A DNA stretch of 64,000 nucleotides, taken from positions 992,001 to 1,056,000 of the forward strand of contig NC_021658.1 of assembly GCF_000418325.1 (NCBI RefSeq), given 5' to 3'. Shown here piece by piece: positions 38,549-48,052 of the stretch. Below the pieces are notes generated by a model. The model saw only the letters and a program-made list of their open reading frames with translations, did no database searches and was not told where the DNA came from. Position 1 is the first letter of the stretch. Each line of letters begins with the position of its first letter. The stretch is from Sorangium cellulosum So0157-2. Its GTDB lineage: Bacteria; Myxococcota_A; Polyangia; Polyangiales; Polyangiaceae. Both the position numbers and the translations under genes were made by a program.

Positions 38549-40864
38549 GTGACCGCGAATCGTTCTACGAGCCCCACGCCCACCGAAGAGCAGTCCACCG
38601 CGCCGACCTCGGCCACCGTCGTGACCACGTCCGCCCAGCCCGCAGCCGGCGCGCCCGGCGCCGGGCTGAGCGCGAAGGGCGAGGCGATCGTGCGCGAGGA
38701 GGAGGCCCTGCTCGCCCGCGTGACCGCGCACCTCGCCACCGCCGCGGCCAAGCCGTCGCGGCCGCCGCCCGTCGAGAACTACGAGGAGCAGCTCCTCTCG
38801 CTGCGCGATCAGATCGCGGCGGCGCGGCTCGAGGACGTGCCGGCGCTCGTGCAGCAGATGGAGCGCCTGCAAGGGATCGCCGCGCGGCGGAACGAGAACG
38901 TCGTCGAGCCCGTCGATCCGAAGTCGCCCTACTTCGGCCACCTGCGCCTGCGGGAGAAGGGCCGTCCCGAGCGCGACGTGCTCATCGGGCGCACGACGCT
39001 CGTCGACGCGAGCGCGGGCGTGCGGATCGTCGACTGGCGCCACGCCCCGGTGAGCCAGATCTACTACCGCTACGAGGAGGGCGCGGAGTACGAGGAGACC
39101 TTCGGCGAGCGCGACGTCGAGGGCACTGTGCTCGTGCGGCGCACCGTGACCATCGACGACGGCGAGCTCTACCGCATCGCGGCGCCGCAGGCGACGTTCG
39201 TGCGGGGGCCCTCGGGCTTCCGCGAGATCGCGACGCGGGCGACCGAGCTCGCCGGCGGCCAGGGCAGCGCGGTGCGCCCCGAGGACATGCGCGACATCGC
39301 GCTCGCGGCCGGCGCGCGCGGCGGGCTCGGGACCGGGGCGGCGTTCCACGCGCGCGAGGACCGGCACCTGCCGGAGATCGCCGCGCTCCTCGACCCGCGG
39401 CAGTTCGAGCTCATCTCGAAGCCGGATGGCGGCATCGTGGTCATCCAGGGCGGCGCCGGCAGCGGCAAGACGACGATCGGCGTCCACCGCCTCGCCTTCC
39501 TCGCGTACAACGGCGGCCGCCGCTTCACCGCCGACAAGATGCTCGTCATCGTCGGCAGCCCGGCGCTCCGCGCGTACATCAGCGAGGCGCTCCCCGCGCT
39601 CGGCCTGGGCGGCATCGCGGTGGAGACGTTCTCCGAGTGGGCGCGCGCGGCCAGGAAGCGCGCGTTCCCGTGGCTCGAGGCGCCGGTCGAGGAGAACACG
39701 CCGTCGGTCGTGACCCGGTACAAGACCCACCCGGCGATGCTCCACCTCCTCGAGCAGCGCGCGTCGGAGCTCAAGGACGACGCGCGGGCGCGCCGCGACT
39801 CGCGCGGCACCCTCGCGTTCTGGGCGGACGTGCTCACCGATCTCGACCGGGCGCTGGCCGCCTTCGAGGCGGCGGGGGACCCCGAGTTCGGCCCGGAGCA
39901 GGTGAAGCGCGCGTGGCGCTGGTGCGCGGATCGCTGCCCCGCCGTGCTCGATCTCGATCCCGGCGATCGCGCCGAGCGCAAGGCGGCGATGGCCGACGAG
40001 CCCGCGGACGACCGCGACGAGGAGCGCGGCGCCGACGCGCGCGAGGTCTCGAGCGACGACCGCGCGGTGCTCGACCCCGAGGACGACGCGCTCCTCCTGC
40101 GGGCGTACCAGCTCCTCCGGGGCGAGCTCCGCAAGGGGAAGAACGTGCTCACCTACGAGCACCTCTTCGTGGACGAGGCGCAGGATCTCGCGCCGATCGA
40201 CCTCGCGGTGCTGCTCGGCGTGGTGGCCGAGCCGCGCAGCGTGACGCTGGCGGGCGACACGGCGCAGCGGCTCTTCATGGACTCCGGCTTCCGCGACTGG
40301 CGCGCGACGCTCGACGACCTCGGCCTGTCGCGGGTCGACGTCGAGCCGCTGCGCATCGCGTACCGCTCCACGCGCGAGGTGCTCGCGTTCGCCCGCGCGG
40401 TGCTCGGCCCGCTCGCGGATCCGACGCCGCCGCTCGCGCCGCGCAGCGGCGCGCCGGTCGAGCACCACCATTTTCCGAGCGCCGGCGCCGCCGTCGCGTT
40501 CCTGGCCGACGCGATCCGCCCGCTGCTCGCCCGCGAGCCCCGCGCGACGCTGGCGATCCTGGCGCGCCACCCCGAGCAGGCGGACGTCTACTACGACGCC
40601 CTCAGGATGGCGGAGATCCCGAACCTCCGGCGCGTGCGCGCCTACGAGTTCGCGTTCCGCCCCGGCGTCGAGGTGACGGAGATCCGGCAGGTGAAGGGGC
40701 TGGAGTACGACTACGTGGTGCTCGTCGACGTGAACGCGTCGACCTACCCGGCGGACGACGAGTCGCGGCACCTGCTCCACATCGGCGCGACGCGCGCGGC
40801 GCACCAGCTCTGGGTGGTGTCGACGTCGGCGCCGTCGCCGCTCGTGCCGGACTGGCTGGGCTGA
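38549..40864 (+). CDS. HelD-like superfamily 1 helicase/ATPase (RNA polymerase-associated type)
   Basis: 771 residues from the GTG at 38549; the open frame extends upstream as low-complexity shadow. Walker A is VIQGGAGSGKTTIGVHRLAF near residue 300. Walker B/motif II is HLFVDEAQDLAPIDL, and motif III is VTLAGDTAQRLF. The C-terminal motifs V-VI are EVTEIRQVKGLEYDYVVLVD and LLHIGATRAAHQLWVV. Upstream of the P-loop DWRHAPVSQIYYRYEEG and an N-terminal coiled coil are hallmarks of the HelD/helicase IV group, which in Bacillus and mycobacteria removes stalled RNA polymerase and can give rifampicin tolerance. Divergent from a hypothetical gene. Confidence 0.88.
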   Translation: MTANRSTSPTPTEEQSTAPTSATVVTTSAQPAAGAPGAGLSAKGEAIVREEEALLARVTAHLATAAAKPSRPPPVENYEEQLLSLRDQIAAARLEDVPALVQQMERLQGIAARRNENVVEPVDPKSPYFGHLRLREKGRPERDVLIGRTTLVDASAGVRIVDWRHAPVSQIYYRYEEGAEYEETFGERDVEGTVLVRRTVTIDDGELYRIAAPQATFVRGPSGFREIATRATELAGGQGSAVRPEDMRDIALAAGARGGLGTGAAFHAREDRHLPEIAALLDPRQFELISKPDGGIVVIQGGAGSGKTTIGVHRLAFLAYNGGRRFTADKMLVIVGSPALRAYISEALPALGLGGIAVETFSEWARAARKRAFPWLEAPVEENTPSVVTRYKTHPAMLHLLEQRASELKDDARARRDSRGTLAFWADVLTDLDRALAAFEAAGDPEFGPEQVKRAWRWCADRCPAVLDLDPGDRAERKAAMADEPADDRDEERGADAREVSSDDRAVLDPEDDALLLRAYQLLRGELRKGKNVLTYEHLFVDEAQDLAPIDLAVLLGVVAEPRSVTLAGDTAQRLFMDSGFRDWRATLDDLGLSRVDVEPLRIAYRSTREVLAFARAVLGPLADPTPPLAPRSGAPVEHHHFPSAGAAVAFLADAIRPLLAREPRATLAILARHPEQADVYYDALRMAEIPNLRRVRAYEFAFRPGVEVTEIRQVKGLEYDYVVLVDVNASTYPADDESRHLLHIGATRAAHQLWVVSTSAPSPLVPDWLG

Positions 40865-40908
40865 GGCCGGCCGGCGCCGCGGAGCCGGGCCGGCCGGCGC
40901 CGCGGAGC
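40865..40908 (+). repeat. 21-bp direct repeat just after the helicase gene
   Basis: Two perfect copies, 40865-40885 and 40888-40908, separated by CG; each begins GGCCGGCCGGCGCCGCGG. The GC palindromes inside (GCCGGC, GGCGCC) can fold, so this may act as a transcript 3' structure. Confidence 0.85.
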
Positions 40909-40968
40909 AGGGACTAACCGGCTCGGAGGCGAGCTCGACACAATCGACATGGCGCCGTGAGAGAATCC

Positions 40969-40996
40969 TTGACCTTCAGGGGGCCGCGAGTAGATT
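40969..40996 (+). promoter_or_regulatory. promoter of first tRNA-fMet
   Basis: -35 TTGACC at 40969-40974, 16-bp spacer, -10 TAGATT at 40991-40996, six bases before the mature tRNA 5' end. The same boxes with the same spacing precede the second tRNA-fMet copy, which supports function. Confidence 0.75.
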
Positions 40997-41002
40997 CCCT
41001 CT

Positions 41003-41079
<77 letters not shown>

Positions 41080-41103
41080 AACGGTCCGAGGACCAACCCA
41101 AGC

Positions 41104-41133
41104 AGCCCCGGTGGTTATCCCCCGGGGCTTTTT
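41104..41133 (+). terminator. intrinsic terminator after tRNA-fMet copy 1
   Basis: AGCCCCGG (41104-41111) and CCGGGGCT (41122-41129) form an 8-bp GC stem with a 10-nt loop, followed by TTTTT. Starts 25 nt after the tRNA. Confidence 0.85.
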
Positions 41134-41451
41134 GCTGTCCGCGCTCCGCGATTCTTCGCAAGGTCGCGCCTGGATCAGGGGGCTCGGCGCGAGATCGTCG
41201 AGTACCGCGCTGGCCCACCTCGCGGTTGCCGCCGTCGTGGCGCGGCGGCGTGTCAATCGTCCTTGAGACCTGACAATTCGTGACGGGTGCACGCTCCCTC
41301 GAGCAACTAGGTCCGACATGGACCACGGCGCCTCTGCCGCTGCCCGCGCGCTCCGCACCCCCGTGCTGTCTGGTGCGCTGTCCGGGGGCGACCCGTTCTC
41401 ACCACGAACGACCGGCGGCGGACCCGTGGCCCTGACGCGTGGAGGGTGCCG

Positions 41452-43005
41452 ATGAAGCGACTCAGCGATCGTTTGCGTGGGGTCATGCTCCGTGCCTCGA
41501 GCACGACCCCAGCTGTTCTCCTCGTGCTCGCGGCGCTCGTCACGCCCGCGTGCGGCGACAGCGGTGGCAGCCCCCCGGGCTCGGGCGCGGCTGGAGCGCC
41601 GGGGGACGGCGGCGCAGGATCCGTGGGCGGCGGGGGCCGATCGAGCTCGATCGCTGGCGTCGCGTCGGGCGGTGGTGCGGCGGGGGAGGGCGGGGCGACC
41701 GTCGCCGGCAGCGGCGGCTCGTCAGGCGACGGCGCCCCTGCCGGCGGGAGCTCCGCGGCTTCCGGTGCCGGCGGCGGCGGGGCTCCGCCGAGCGGCGAAG
41801 TGCTCGCGTTTCCGGGGGCTCAGGGGTTCGGGCGACACGCGGTCGGCGGGCGCGGCGGCGACGTCGTGCACGTCACGAACCTGAACGACGCCGGCGCGGG
41901 CTCGCTGCGCGACGCGATCAGCCAGCCGAACCGCACGGTCGTGTTCGATGTCGGCGGCGTGATCGAGATCTCGTCGCGCCTCGTGTTCAAGAGCAACCAG
42001 ACGATCGCGGGTCAAACGGCCCCGGGCGGCGGTATCACCATCTACGGCAATGGCACCTCGTTCTCCGGAGCGTCGAACACCATCGTACGCTTCGTCCGCT
42101 TCCGCATGGGCGCCGGGGGCGATTCGGGCAAGGACACCGTGACCATGGCGAACGGGCACGACGTGATCTGGGACCACTGCTCGCTCAGCTGGGGGCGCGA
42201 CGGCACGTTTGATCTCAACAAGGAGAGCGGCGCCGAGCTCTACAACTTGACGCTTCAGGACTCGATCGTCGCGCAAGGGCTCCAGTCGCACAGCACGGGC
42301 GGCCTGGTGAACACCGCCGGAACGTCGATCATCCGGTCGCTCTACATCGACAACAACTCGCGCAACCCGAAGGCGCGCGGCACGCTGCAGTTCGTCAACA
42401 ACGTGGTCTACAACTGGGTCGTGTCCGGCTACATCCTCGGCGACACGAGCGGCCGCTCGGACGGCTCGATGCTGGGCAACTACTTCATCGCTGGCCCGGA
42501 GACGAGGGGCGGCACGCTGGATAGCCCCACTCCCGCGTACAACCTCCACGCCGACGGCAATTACTACGACAGCGACAAGGACGGCACGCTCGACGGCAGG
42601 CTGCTCGGCAAGGGCGACTTCGGCACGGTCACCTGGCTCGACGCGCCTTCCGTCGAGTTCCCCGACGTGCCCGCCATGACCGCGCAAGAGGCGTACGCGT
42701 ACGTCAGCGCGCACGCCGGAGCGTCGATCCACCGCGACGACGCGGATCGTTACGTGCTCGACGAGCTGGCGTCGCTCGGCGAGCGGGGCGCGACGATCAG
42801 CAACGAATCGAGCCTCGGCTTCGCGAACGGTGTCGGCGCCCTGCCCGGGGGCAGCGCCCCGCGCGACGCGGACCGGGACGGCATGCCGGACGCCTGGGAG
42901 AGCGAACGGGATCTCGACCCGGCGAACGCGGACGATCGGAACGGAGACCGCGACGGCGACGGCTACACGAACCTCGAGGAGTATCTGAGCTCGCTCGTGC
43001 CGTGA
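41452..43005 (+). CDS. pectate-lyase-like (PL1-type) lipoprotein
   Basis: 517 residues from the ATG at 41452 (GGAGGG five bases upstream; a GTG at 41446 is weaker). Lipoprotein signal ending TPACGDSGG, then a ~70-residue Gly/Ala/Ser linker. The catalytic part (~115-440) is a right-handed parallel beta-helix of the pectate lyase type: FPGAQGFGRHAVGGRGG, NLNDAGAGSLRDAIS, IWDHCSLSWGRDGT, a NPKARGT arginine segment and ladder asparagines (YIDNNSRNPK, VNNVVYNW). The C-terminus (DADRDGMPDAWESERDLDP, DRDGDGYTNLEEYL) is a calcium-binding dockerin/TSP3-like tail. It probably cleaves a plant or algal polyuronate outside the cell. It lies between two tRNA-fMet genes. Confidence 0.9.
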   Translation: MKRLSDRLRGVMLRASSTTPAVLLVLAALVTPACGDSGGSPPGSGAAGAPGDGGAGSVGGGGRSSSIAGVASGGGAAGEGGATVAGSGGSSGDGAPAGGSSAASGAGGGGAPPSGEVLAFPGAQGFGRHAVGGRGGDVVHVTNLNDAGAGSLRDAISQPNRTVVFDVGGVIEISSRLVFKSNQTIAGQTAPGGGITIYGNGTSFSGASNTIVRFVRFRMGAGGDSGKDTVTMANGHDVIWDHCSLSWGRDGTFDLNKESGAELYNLTLQDSIVAQGLQSHSTGGLVNTAGTSIIRSLYIDNNSRNPKARGTLQFVNNVVYNWVVSGYILGDTSGRSDGSMLGNYFIAGPETRGGTLDSPTPAYNLHADGNYYDSDKDGTLDGRLLGKGDFGTVTWLDAPSVEFPDVPAMTAQEAYAYVSAHAGASIHRDDADRYVLDELASLGERGATISNESSLGFANGVGALPGGSAPRDADRDGMPDAWESERDLDPANADDRNGDRDGDGYTNLEEYLSSLVP

Positions 43006-43313
43006 GCCCGGCCTGCGAGGGCGCGTCCGGCCAGGAGGAGCCGTCGGGATCGGCCCCTCGGCCCGGGCGCGTTCCACGACGACACGCTCGATCCCGTACC
43101 GAGCGTCCACGCGCCTATCGCACGCTGCCCAGGACCTCGCGCCCAGCTCGGAAGCCGAGCCTTTGTCCAGGCGAGGGCTGCTTCGGCGTCGAGCACGCCC
43201 GCGGTGCCCGCGATACCCCAACGATGAGCCTGGTCGGCGTACCGTCAGCCCGCCTGAGGGTCTGCAGCGCGATCGCCACGGCAACGACCGCGACGTGTGC
43301 CGCGAGAGAATCC

Positions 43314-43341
43314 TTGACCTGCGCAGGGCCGCGAGTAGATT
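43314..43341 (+). promoter_or_regulatory. promoter of second tRNA-fMet
   Basis: -35 TTGACC at 43314-43319, 16-bp spacer, -10 TAGATT at 43336-43341, six bases before the tRNA. Same architecture as copy 1; the spacers differ only in their first part. Confidence 0.75.
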
Positions 43342-43347
43342 CCCTCC

Positions 43348-43424
<77 letters not shown>

Positions 43425-43461
43425 CGACCCGAAGCAGCGCAGCACGAAGCGACGCAAAAGG

Positions 43462-43500
43462 ACGCGAGGGTTGGCCGAAGTTGGCCGCCTCGCGTTTTTT
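43462..43500 (+). terminator. intrinsic terminator after tRNA-fMet copy 2
   Basis: ACGCGAGG (43462-43469) pairs with CCTCGCGT (43488-43495) and is followed by a run of six T. Its sequence differs from the terminator of copy 1, so the duplicated segment ends at the tRNA. Confidence 0.85.
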
Positions 43501-44088
43501 GCGTTCAGCCCTCCGGGCCCTCGCCTCGGCGCCCGTGTGACTCGCCACACGGCGGCCGCGGTCCAGCGGCCTCGCTCGCTCCTCCTGTTCGCCTCCGTCG
43601 CGCGGCCGCCGGGCCACGTCGGCAACACCGCCGGCCAGTCCCGCTCATTGCCACGAGCCCCGTCGTCGGACGATGCGAGCCTGCCCACCAGCTCGTGCTG
43701 CCGCAGCCTCGGCCACGTCCCAACCTTACGCCGCTCCCTTGTGTCTGGCGCAGGCGGGGACCACGGACGCGGGCACTGCTTCTTCCGACACCGACGTTCG
43801 CGCCCGGCCTACCCGGTGTCGCTCTCCAGCGATATCCAGGGGAAAGCCAGCGCGCCGCGGCGCGCACCCCCGCCGGAGCCGCGGTCCTCGCCGCGCCGCG
43901 GTCCTCGTCAGCGCCGCGGTCCTCGTCAGCGCCGCGGTCTCGTCGCGCCGCGGTCTCGTCGCGCCGTAGGCAGCCGCCGGCTCCCTGATGTAGGATGGCG
44001 GTAGCGGCAGCTCCTGCGCTCTGAATGCGCGCGCAACAGCGCGCAACCCACCGATGCAATCCCGGTAACCCCGAGCGGACAACCCACG
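43501..44088. other. 588-bp intergenic region with a degenerate GC repeat
   Basis: No supported gene. It contains a degenerate tandem repeat of GCCGCGGTCCTCGTCAGC-like 16-18-bp units at about 43878-43967 (two close copies with CCTCGTCAGC, two with CTCGTCGC, plus one flanking variant). The last ~90 bp before the ATG at 44089 must carry the start signals of the globin gene; no clear promoter boxes are seen. Confidence 0.5.
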
Positions 44089-46077
44089 ATGGCCAAACCG
44101 AACGATCCCTTCGCACCCCCGACCAACACGCGCGGCTCCGCGACGCCGGGGGACGCCGCGAAGCCGCAACGCGGGGTCAGCGCGCCCGCGCCCGCGGCGC
44201 GCGCGTTGCCCGCAGCGTCGGCCGGGCCCGCCACCCAGCGAGGACCGGGGGCCTACGGCGCCCCGGATTTCCTGAACAAGGCCGCCCGCACCGCGCCGCC
44301 AGCCGAGCTCCTGAGCGCGCGCACCATCGAGCTCGTGCAGTGGTCCTGGGCGAAGGTGATGCCCATCTCCGATGCCGCGGCGTCCCTGTTCTATGAGCGC
44401 CTGTTCACGCTGGATCCGTCCGTGCGGCCGCTCTTCAAGAACGACATGGCCGAGCAGAAGAAGAAGCTCATGCAGATGCTCGCCGTGGCCGTCGACGGGC
44501 TGAACAACCTGCCGAAGCTCGTGACCGTGCTCCAGGCGCTCGGCGTCCGCCACCAGGGCTATATGGTGGCCGAGCGCCATTACGATGTCGTGGGCGAGGC
44601 GCTGCTCTGGACGCTGCGCGAGGGGCTCGGCGACGCCTTCTCGAGCGAGGTCGAGGCGGCGTGGAAAGAGGTCTACGGCGTCGTCGCCGACGTCATGAAG
44701 AAGGCCGCCGCGGCGCACGTGGCCGTGGGCACCACGCAGGCGCTCCCGCCGACGCCCGCGCCGGGCGGGAGGGACGCCGCCCGGGGCAACGCCCCGCCGG
44801 CGCCGGGCCCCGCGGCGCGCCCGGGCGCCGACCCGGTGCATCGGCCGAAGTCGGTGCCGCCGCCCTCGTCGGCCCAGGCCGCGCGGACGCTGGTCGGGGT
44901 CGTCCCGCCGTGGCAGGGCGAGCAGCCTCCGCCGGGCGCCGCGCCGGCAGCGGCGCCGGCGGCAGCGGGCCCGAGCGCGGGCGCGCCGATCACCCCGCGC
45001 ACCATCGAGCTCGTGCAGCGCTCGTGGGCGAAGGTGATGCCGATCTCGGACGCGGCGTCGGCGCTCTTCTACGACCGCCTCTTCGAGCTCGATCCGTCGG
45101 TGCGGCCGCTCTTCAAGAACGACATGGCCGAGCAGAAGAAGAAGCTCATGCAGACGCTCGCCGTGGCCGTCGACGGGCTGAGCAACCTCAACAGGCTCGT
45201 GCCCGTGCTCCAGGCGCTCGGCGTCCGGCACCACGGGTACATGGTGGTCGATCGCCACTACGACCTCGTGGGCGAGGCGCTGCTCTGGACGCTGCGCGAG
45301 GGGCTGGGCGACGGCTTCACGCGCGAGGTCGAGACGGCGTGGAAGGACGTCTACGGTGTCATCGCCGACGTCATGAAGAAGGCGGCCGCCGAGCACGTCG
45401 CCGGCGGCGGGGCCCCGGGCAAGGCCGACGCGGCGCCGGCCCGCGAGCGCCCGCAGCGGCCGCCGATGTCGGAGCCGCGGGCGCCGGCGCCGCAGAGCGT
45501 GACGGAGGTGATGCCGCAGAAGAAGCGCCCGAGGAGCCCGATCGACGAGGACGCCGACACGCTGCACTACCAGACGAACCCGGCCCACGAGGCCCTGGCC
45601 AGCAGCGGCATCGACCACGAGGCGCCTCGGGGCCCGCGGCCAGCCGCCGGCGTGCCCGCGAGCCCGCAGGGGCTCGTCGTCCCGTGGTCGGGGCAGGACA
45701 TGGTCCTCAACGTCCACGTGAAGCTGGACGGCCCGCTCGTGACGGTCCCCGCCGCTGCGCCGGTCGTCGCCCCCGCCGCGCCGGTCGCGCAGGAGCCGAC
45801 CGGGCCGAGCGGCCTCGTCGCCGGCCTCGCGATCGGGTTGCTCTCGATCGCCGCCTCGATGGCCACGGCCATCCTGCTCACGGTGGGCGGACCCGATCGG
45901 GCCGCGGCCGGCGCGGGCGCCGCGGCGGACCGGGCGTCGACCAACATCGCGTCCCTCGCGACCTACGCCGTGCCGATCATCGTCACGGTCCTGGTCCTCT
46001 CCGCCTTCACGATGGGCCACCTCTTGGGGCGGGGCCGGGCGCGGAGCGACGCGGGGCCGGGCGGGGGCCGGCTGTGA
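44089..46077 (+). CDS. tandem-globin membrane protein (two flavohaemoglobin-type globins + two TM helices)
   Basis: 662 residues. Two full globin domains, ~78-206 and ~304-435, nearly identical to each other. Each keeps the flavohaemoglobin set: B10 Tyr in LFYERLF/LFYDRLF (Y102, Y328), E7 Gln in AEQKKKLM (Q123, Q349) and proximal F8 His in GVRHQGY/GVRHHGY (H155, H381), followed by HYDxVGEALLWTLREGLGD. The linkers are Pro/Ala-rich. There is no FAD/NAD reductase domain. The C-terminus has two hydrophobic helices (~582-606 GLAIGLLSIAASMATAILL; ~625-645 AVPIIVTVLVLSAF). So this is a membrane-bound double haem protein, likely a sensor or store of O2 or NO rather than a self-sufficient NO dioxygenase. 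It is 91 bp upstream of a kinase gene on the same strand. Confidence 0.88.
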   Translation: MAKPNDPFAPPTNTRGSATPGDAAKPQRGVSAPAPAARALPAASAGPATQRGPGAYGAPDFLNKAARTAPPAELLSARTIELVQWSWAKVMPISDAAASLFYERLFTLDPSVRPLFKNDMAEQKKKLMQMLAVAVDGLNNLPKLVTVLQALGVRHQGYMVAERHYDVVGEALLWTLREGLGDAFSSEVEAAWKEVYGVVADVMKKAAAAHVAVGTTQALPPTPAPGGRDAARGNAPPAPGPAARPGADPVHRPKSVPPPSSAQAARTLVGVVPPWQGEQPPPGAAPAAAPAAAGPSAGAPITPRTIELVQRSWAKVMPISDAASALFYDRLFELDPSVRPLFKNDMAEQKKKLMQTLAVAVDGLSNLNRLVPVLQALGVRHHGYMVVDRHYDLVGEALLWTLREGLGDGFTREVETAWKDVYGVIADVMKKAAAEHVAGGGAPGKADAAPARERPQRPPMSEPRAPAPQSVTEVMPQKKRPRSPIDEDADTLHYQTNPAHEALASSGIDHEAPRGPRPAAGVPASPQGLVVPWSGQDMVLNVHVKLDGPLVTVPAAAPVVAPAAPVAQEPTGPSGLVAGLAIGLLSIAASMATAILLTVGGPDRAAAGAGAAADRASTNIASLATYAVPIIVTVLVLSAFTMGHLLGRGRARSDAGPGGGRL

Positions 46078-46168
46078 GCCCGCGCGCGGGTGATCACCGG
46101 TGACCTCGGGCCGACGCATGCGCCGGGCGAGCGCAGGGGTTTGATGTCAAGATGGGAATAACTCTCCG

Positions 46169-48052
46169 ATGATCGCGGATCCTGCGATGACGCTGACCCA
46201 CCTGGCGGGACAGTGGCTGGGCCCCTTCCAGCTGATCCAGCTGCTCGGCATCGGCGCGATGGGCGCCGTCTACCTGGCCCGGGACACCGTCCTCCAGCGC
46301 GACGTGGCGGTGAAGATCATCGCGAAGGGGAGCGCGGACACGGATCCCGACCGGCGCGACCGCTTCCTGCGCGAGGCGCGGGCGGCGGCGCGCCTCCTCC
46401 ACCCGAACGTGGTGCAGATCTTCCAGGTCGGCGAGGACGAGGACGTCCGTTACATCGCCATGGAGTACGTCCACGGCCTGACCATGGCGCAGGCGGCCAA
46501 GCAGCAGGGCGGACGCTTGCCGGAGCAGTTCGGGATCGAGAAGATGCGCGAGGCCGCGGCGGCGCTCGAGCTCGCGGCCTCGTTCGGCATCTCCCACCGC
46601 GACGTCAAGCCCGCGAACCTCCTCCTCAACGCCTCGGGGACGCTCAAGATCGCGGATTTCGGCCTCGCGTCGCACCCGGAGAGCGGCCCGCTCGGCAGCG
46701 CCAGCGCCTCCCGTACGCTGGAGGGCACGCCGTTCTATATGAGCCCGGAGCAGTGGACCGGGCAGGAGATCGCGCCCCCGTCCGACATCTACAGCCTCGG
46801 CTGCACCTTTTACCATCTGCTGGTCGGCCGGACGCCGTACTCGGCGCGGGATCTCGCCGGCTGCTTCCAGGCGCACTGCCACGCTCCGGTCCCGGATCCG
46901 AAGTTGTCGATGCCGGACATCGATCCGCTCCTCGCGGAGCTCCTGCGCCGCTGCATGGCGAAGCGGCCCCAGGAGCGGCCGTCCGCCGGGCACATCGTGG
47001 CGTTCCTCGAGGACATGCTGATGCTCCGGCGCAGCAGCGTGCGTCCGCGGGAGCTGCCGGAGCCCAAGCGCCCGAGCCTGCTCTCCACGATGGAGCTCTC
47101 GGACACGCGGGTGAGCGAGCTGCCGCCGGCGCCCAAGGGCTCGGTCGCGACGCCCACGGGCACGATCCTGGTGAGCAGCTCGACCGCGCTCGGGCATTTC
47201 ACCGGCCAGTACAGCTACCGCGACCATTTCGGGCTGACCGGGTATCCGTTCAGCGACATCCGGCAGCCGAGCTCCTTCTGGGATGCGGGCCCGTATGCCT
47301 GGATCCTGAGGACCCTGGCGTCGCAGATCGTGGCCGGGCAGCGCCCTGCGATCCTCGTGGGCGAGCCCGGGAGCGGCCGGACGTTCGTGTGCGAGATGAT
47401 CAAGAACAAGGTCCCTCGCATTCACGTCTTCACGATCGAGCCGCAGCTGCTCTTCGGGACGCGGCCTCTCGTGTCGCTGTGCAGGCAGGTGGGGGCGACG
47501 GCCATCTCTCCGACCCTGAGCCAGCAGTTCCTCGTCGACGCGTTCCTCGGTCAGGCGCTCCTCCGCGCCGGGCCGGACGCGATCGCGGTCCTGGTCGTCG
47601 ACGGCGTCGATCCGGAGGATCACGACCTCCTGATGGAGCTCCACGACATCCTCCGCTGCGCCCCCCTGGGCCGGCTGTCGATGATCCTGGTGGGCGCCCC
47701 CGATCTGCCCGCGACGCTCGCGTCGAACGGCGTGCCGCGCGAGCTCTACACCGGCGCGCAATCGCTCCTGCTGCCCGGCATGACGCAGCAGGAGATGATC
47801 GAGTACATCGACTTCAGGATGCGGTCGGTCGGCGGGAGCGGGCGGGGGCTCAAGCTGGACCTCGCGTCGCAGCAGCTCTTGCACGCGAGGAGCGGCGGCA
47901 GCCCGAAGCTCATCAACATCTATTGCCACAACGCGCTGACGCTCGCGGCGCTCCAGGGCGAGCCCGAGGTGAGCCTGTCGTCGATCCGCCTCGGCATGAA
48001 GAGCAAGAGCTACCTCACCGCCGACGCGGCCATGGCCCTGCTCCGCGGCTGA
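46169..48052 (+). CDS. Ser/Thr protein kinase fused to ExeA/GspA-like ATPase with degenerate P-loop
   Basis: 627 residues. Kinase at ~14-290: LGIGAMGAVYLARD (Gly loop), VAVKII, HRDVKPANLL with H143/R144/D145, IADFGLAS, EGTPFYMSPEQW, so catalytically complete. After a ~60-residue linker comes an ExeA/GspA-like AAA module (FGLTGYPFSDIRQPSSFW). Its Walker A reads GEPGSGRT (398-405) with Arg404 in place of the invariant Lys, and its Walker B reads VLVVDGVDPED with Gly for the catalytic Glu. The C-terminus (GSPKLINIYCHNALTLAALQ) is typical of the family. So kinase activity is expected, while ATP hydrolysis by the AAA part is doubtful. No TM segment. Probably co-transcribed with the tandem-globin gene. 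Confidence 0.88.
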   Translation: MIADPAMTLTHLAGQWLGPFQLIQLLGIGAMGAVYLARDTVLQRDVAVKIIAKGSADTDPDRRDRFLREARAAARLLHPNVVQIFQVGEDEDVRYIAMEYVHGLTMAQAAKQQGGRLPEQFGIEKMREAAAALELAASFGISHRDVKPANLLLNASGTLKIADFGLASHPESGPLGSASASRTLEGTPFYMSPEQWTGQEIAPPSDIYSLGCTFYHLLVGRTPYSARDLAGCFQAHCHAPVPDPKLSMPDIDPLLAELLRRCMAKRPQERPSAGHIVAFLEDMLMLRRSSVRPRELPEPKRPSLLSTMELSDTRVSELPPAPKGSVATPTGTILVSSSTALGHFTGQYSYRDHFGLTGYPFSDIRQPSSFWDAGPYAWILRTLASQIVAGQRPAILVGEPGSGRTFVCEMIKNKVPRIHVFTIEPQLLFGTRPLVSLCRQVGATAISPTLSQQFLVDAFLGQALLRAGPDAIAVLVVDGVDPEDHDLLMELHDILRCAPLGRLSMILVGAPDLPATLASNGVPRELYTGAQSLLLPGMTQQEMIEYIDFRMRSVGGSGRGLKLDLASQQLLHARSGGSPKLINIYCHNALTLAALQGEPEVSLSSIRLGMKSKSYLTADAAMALLRG

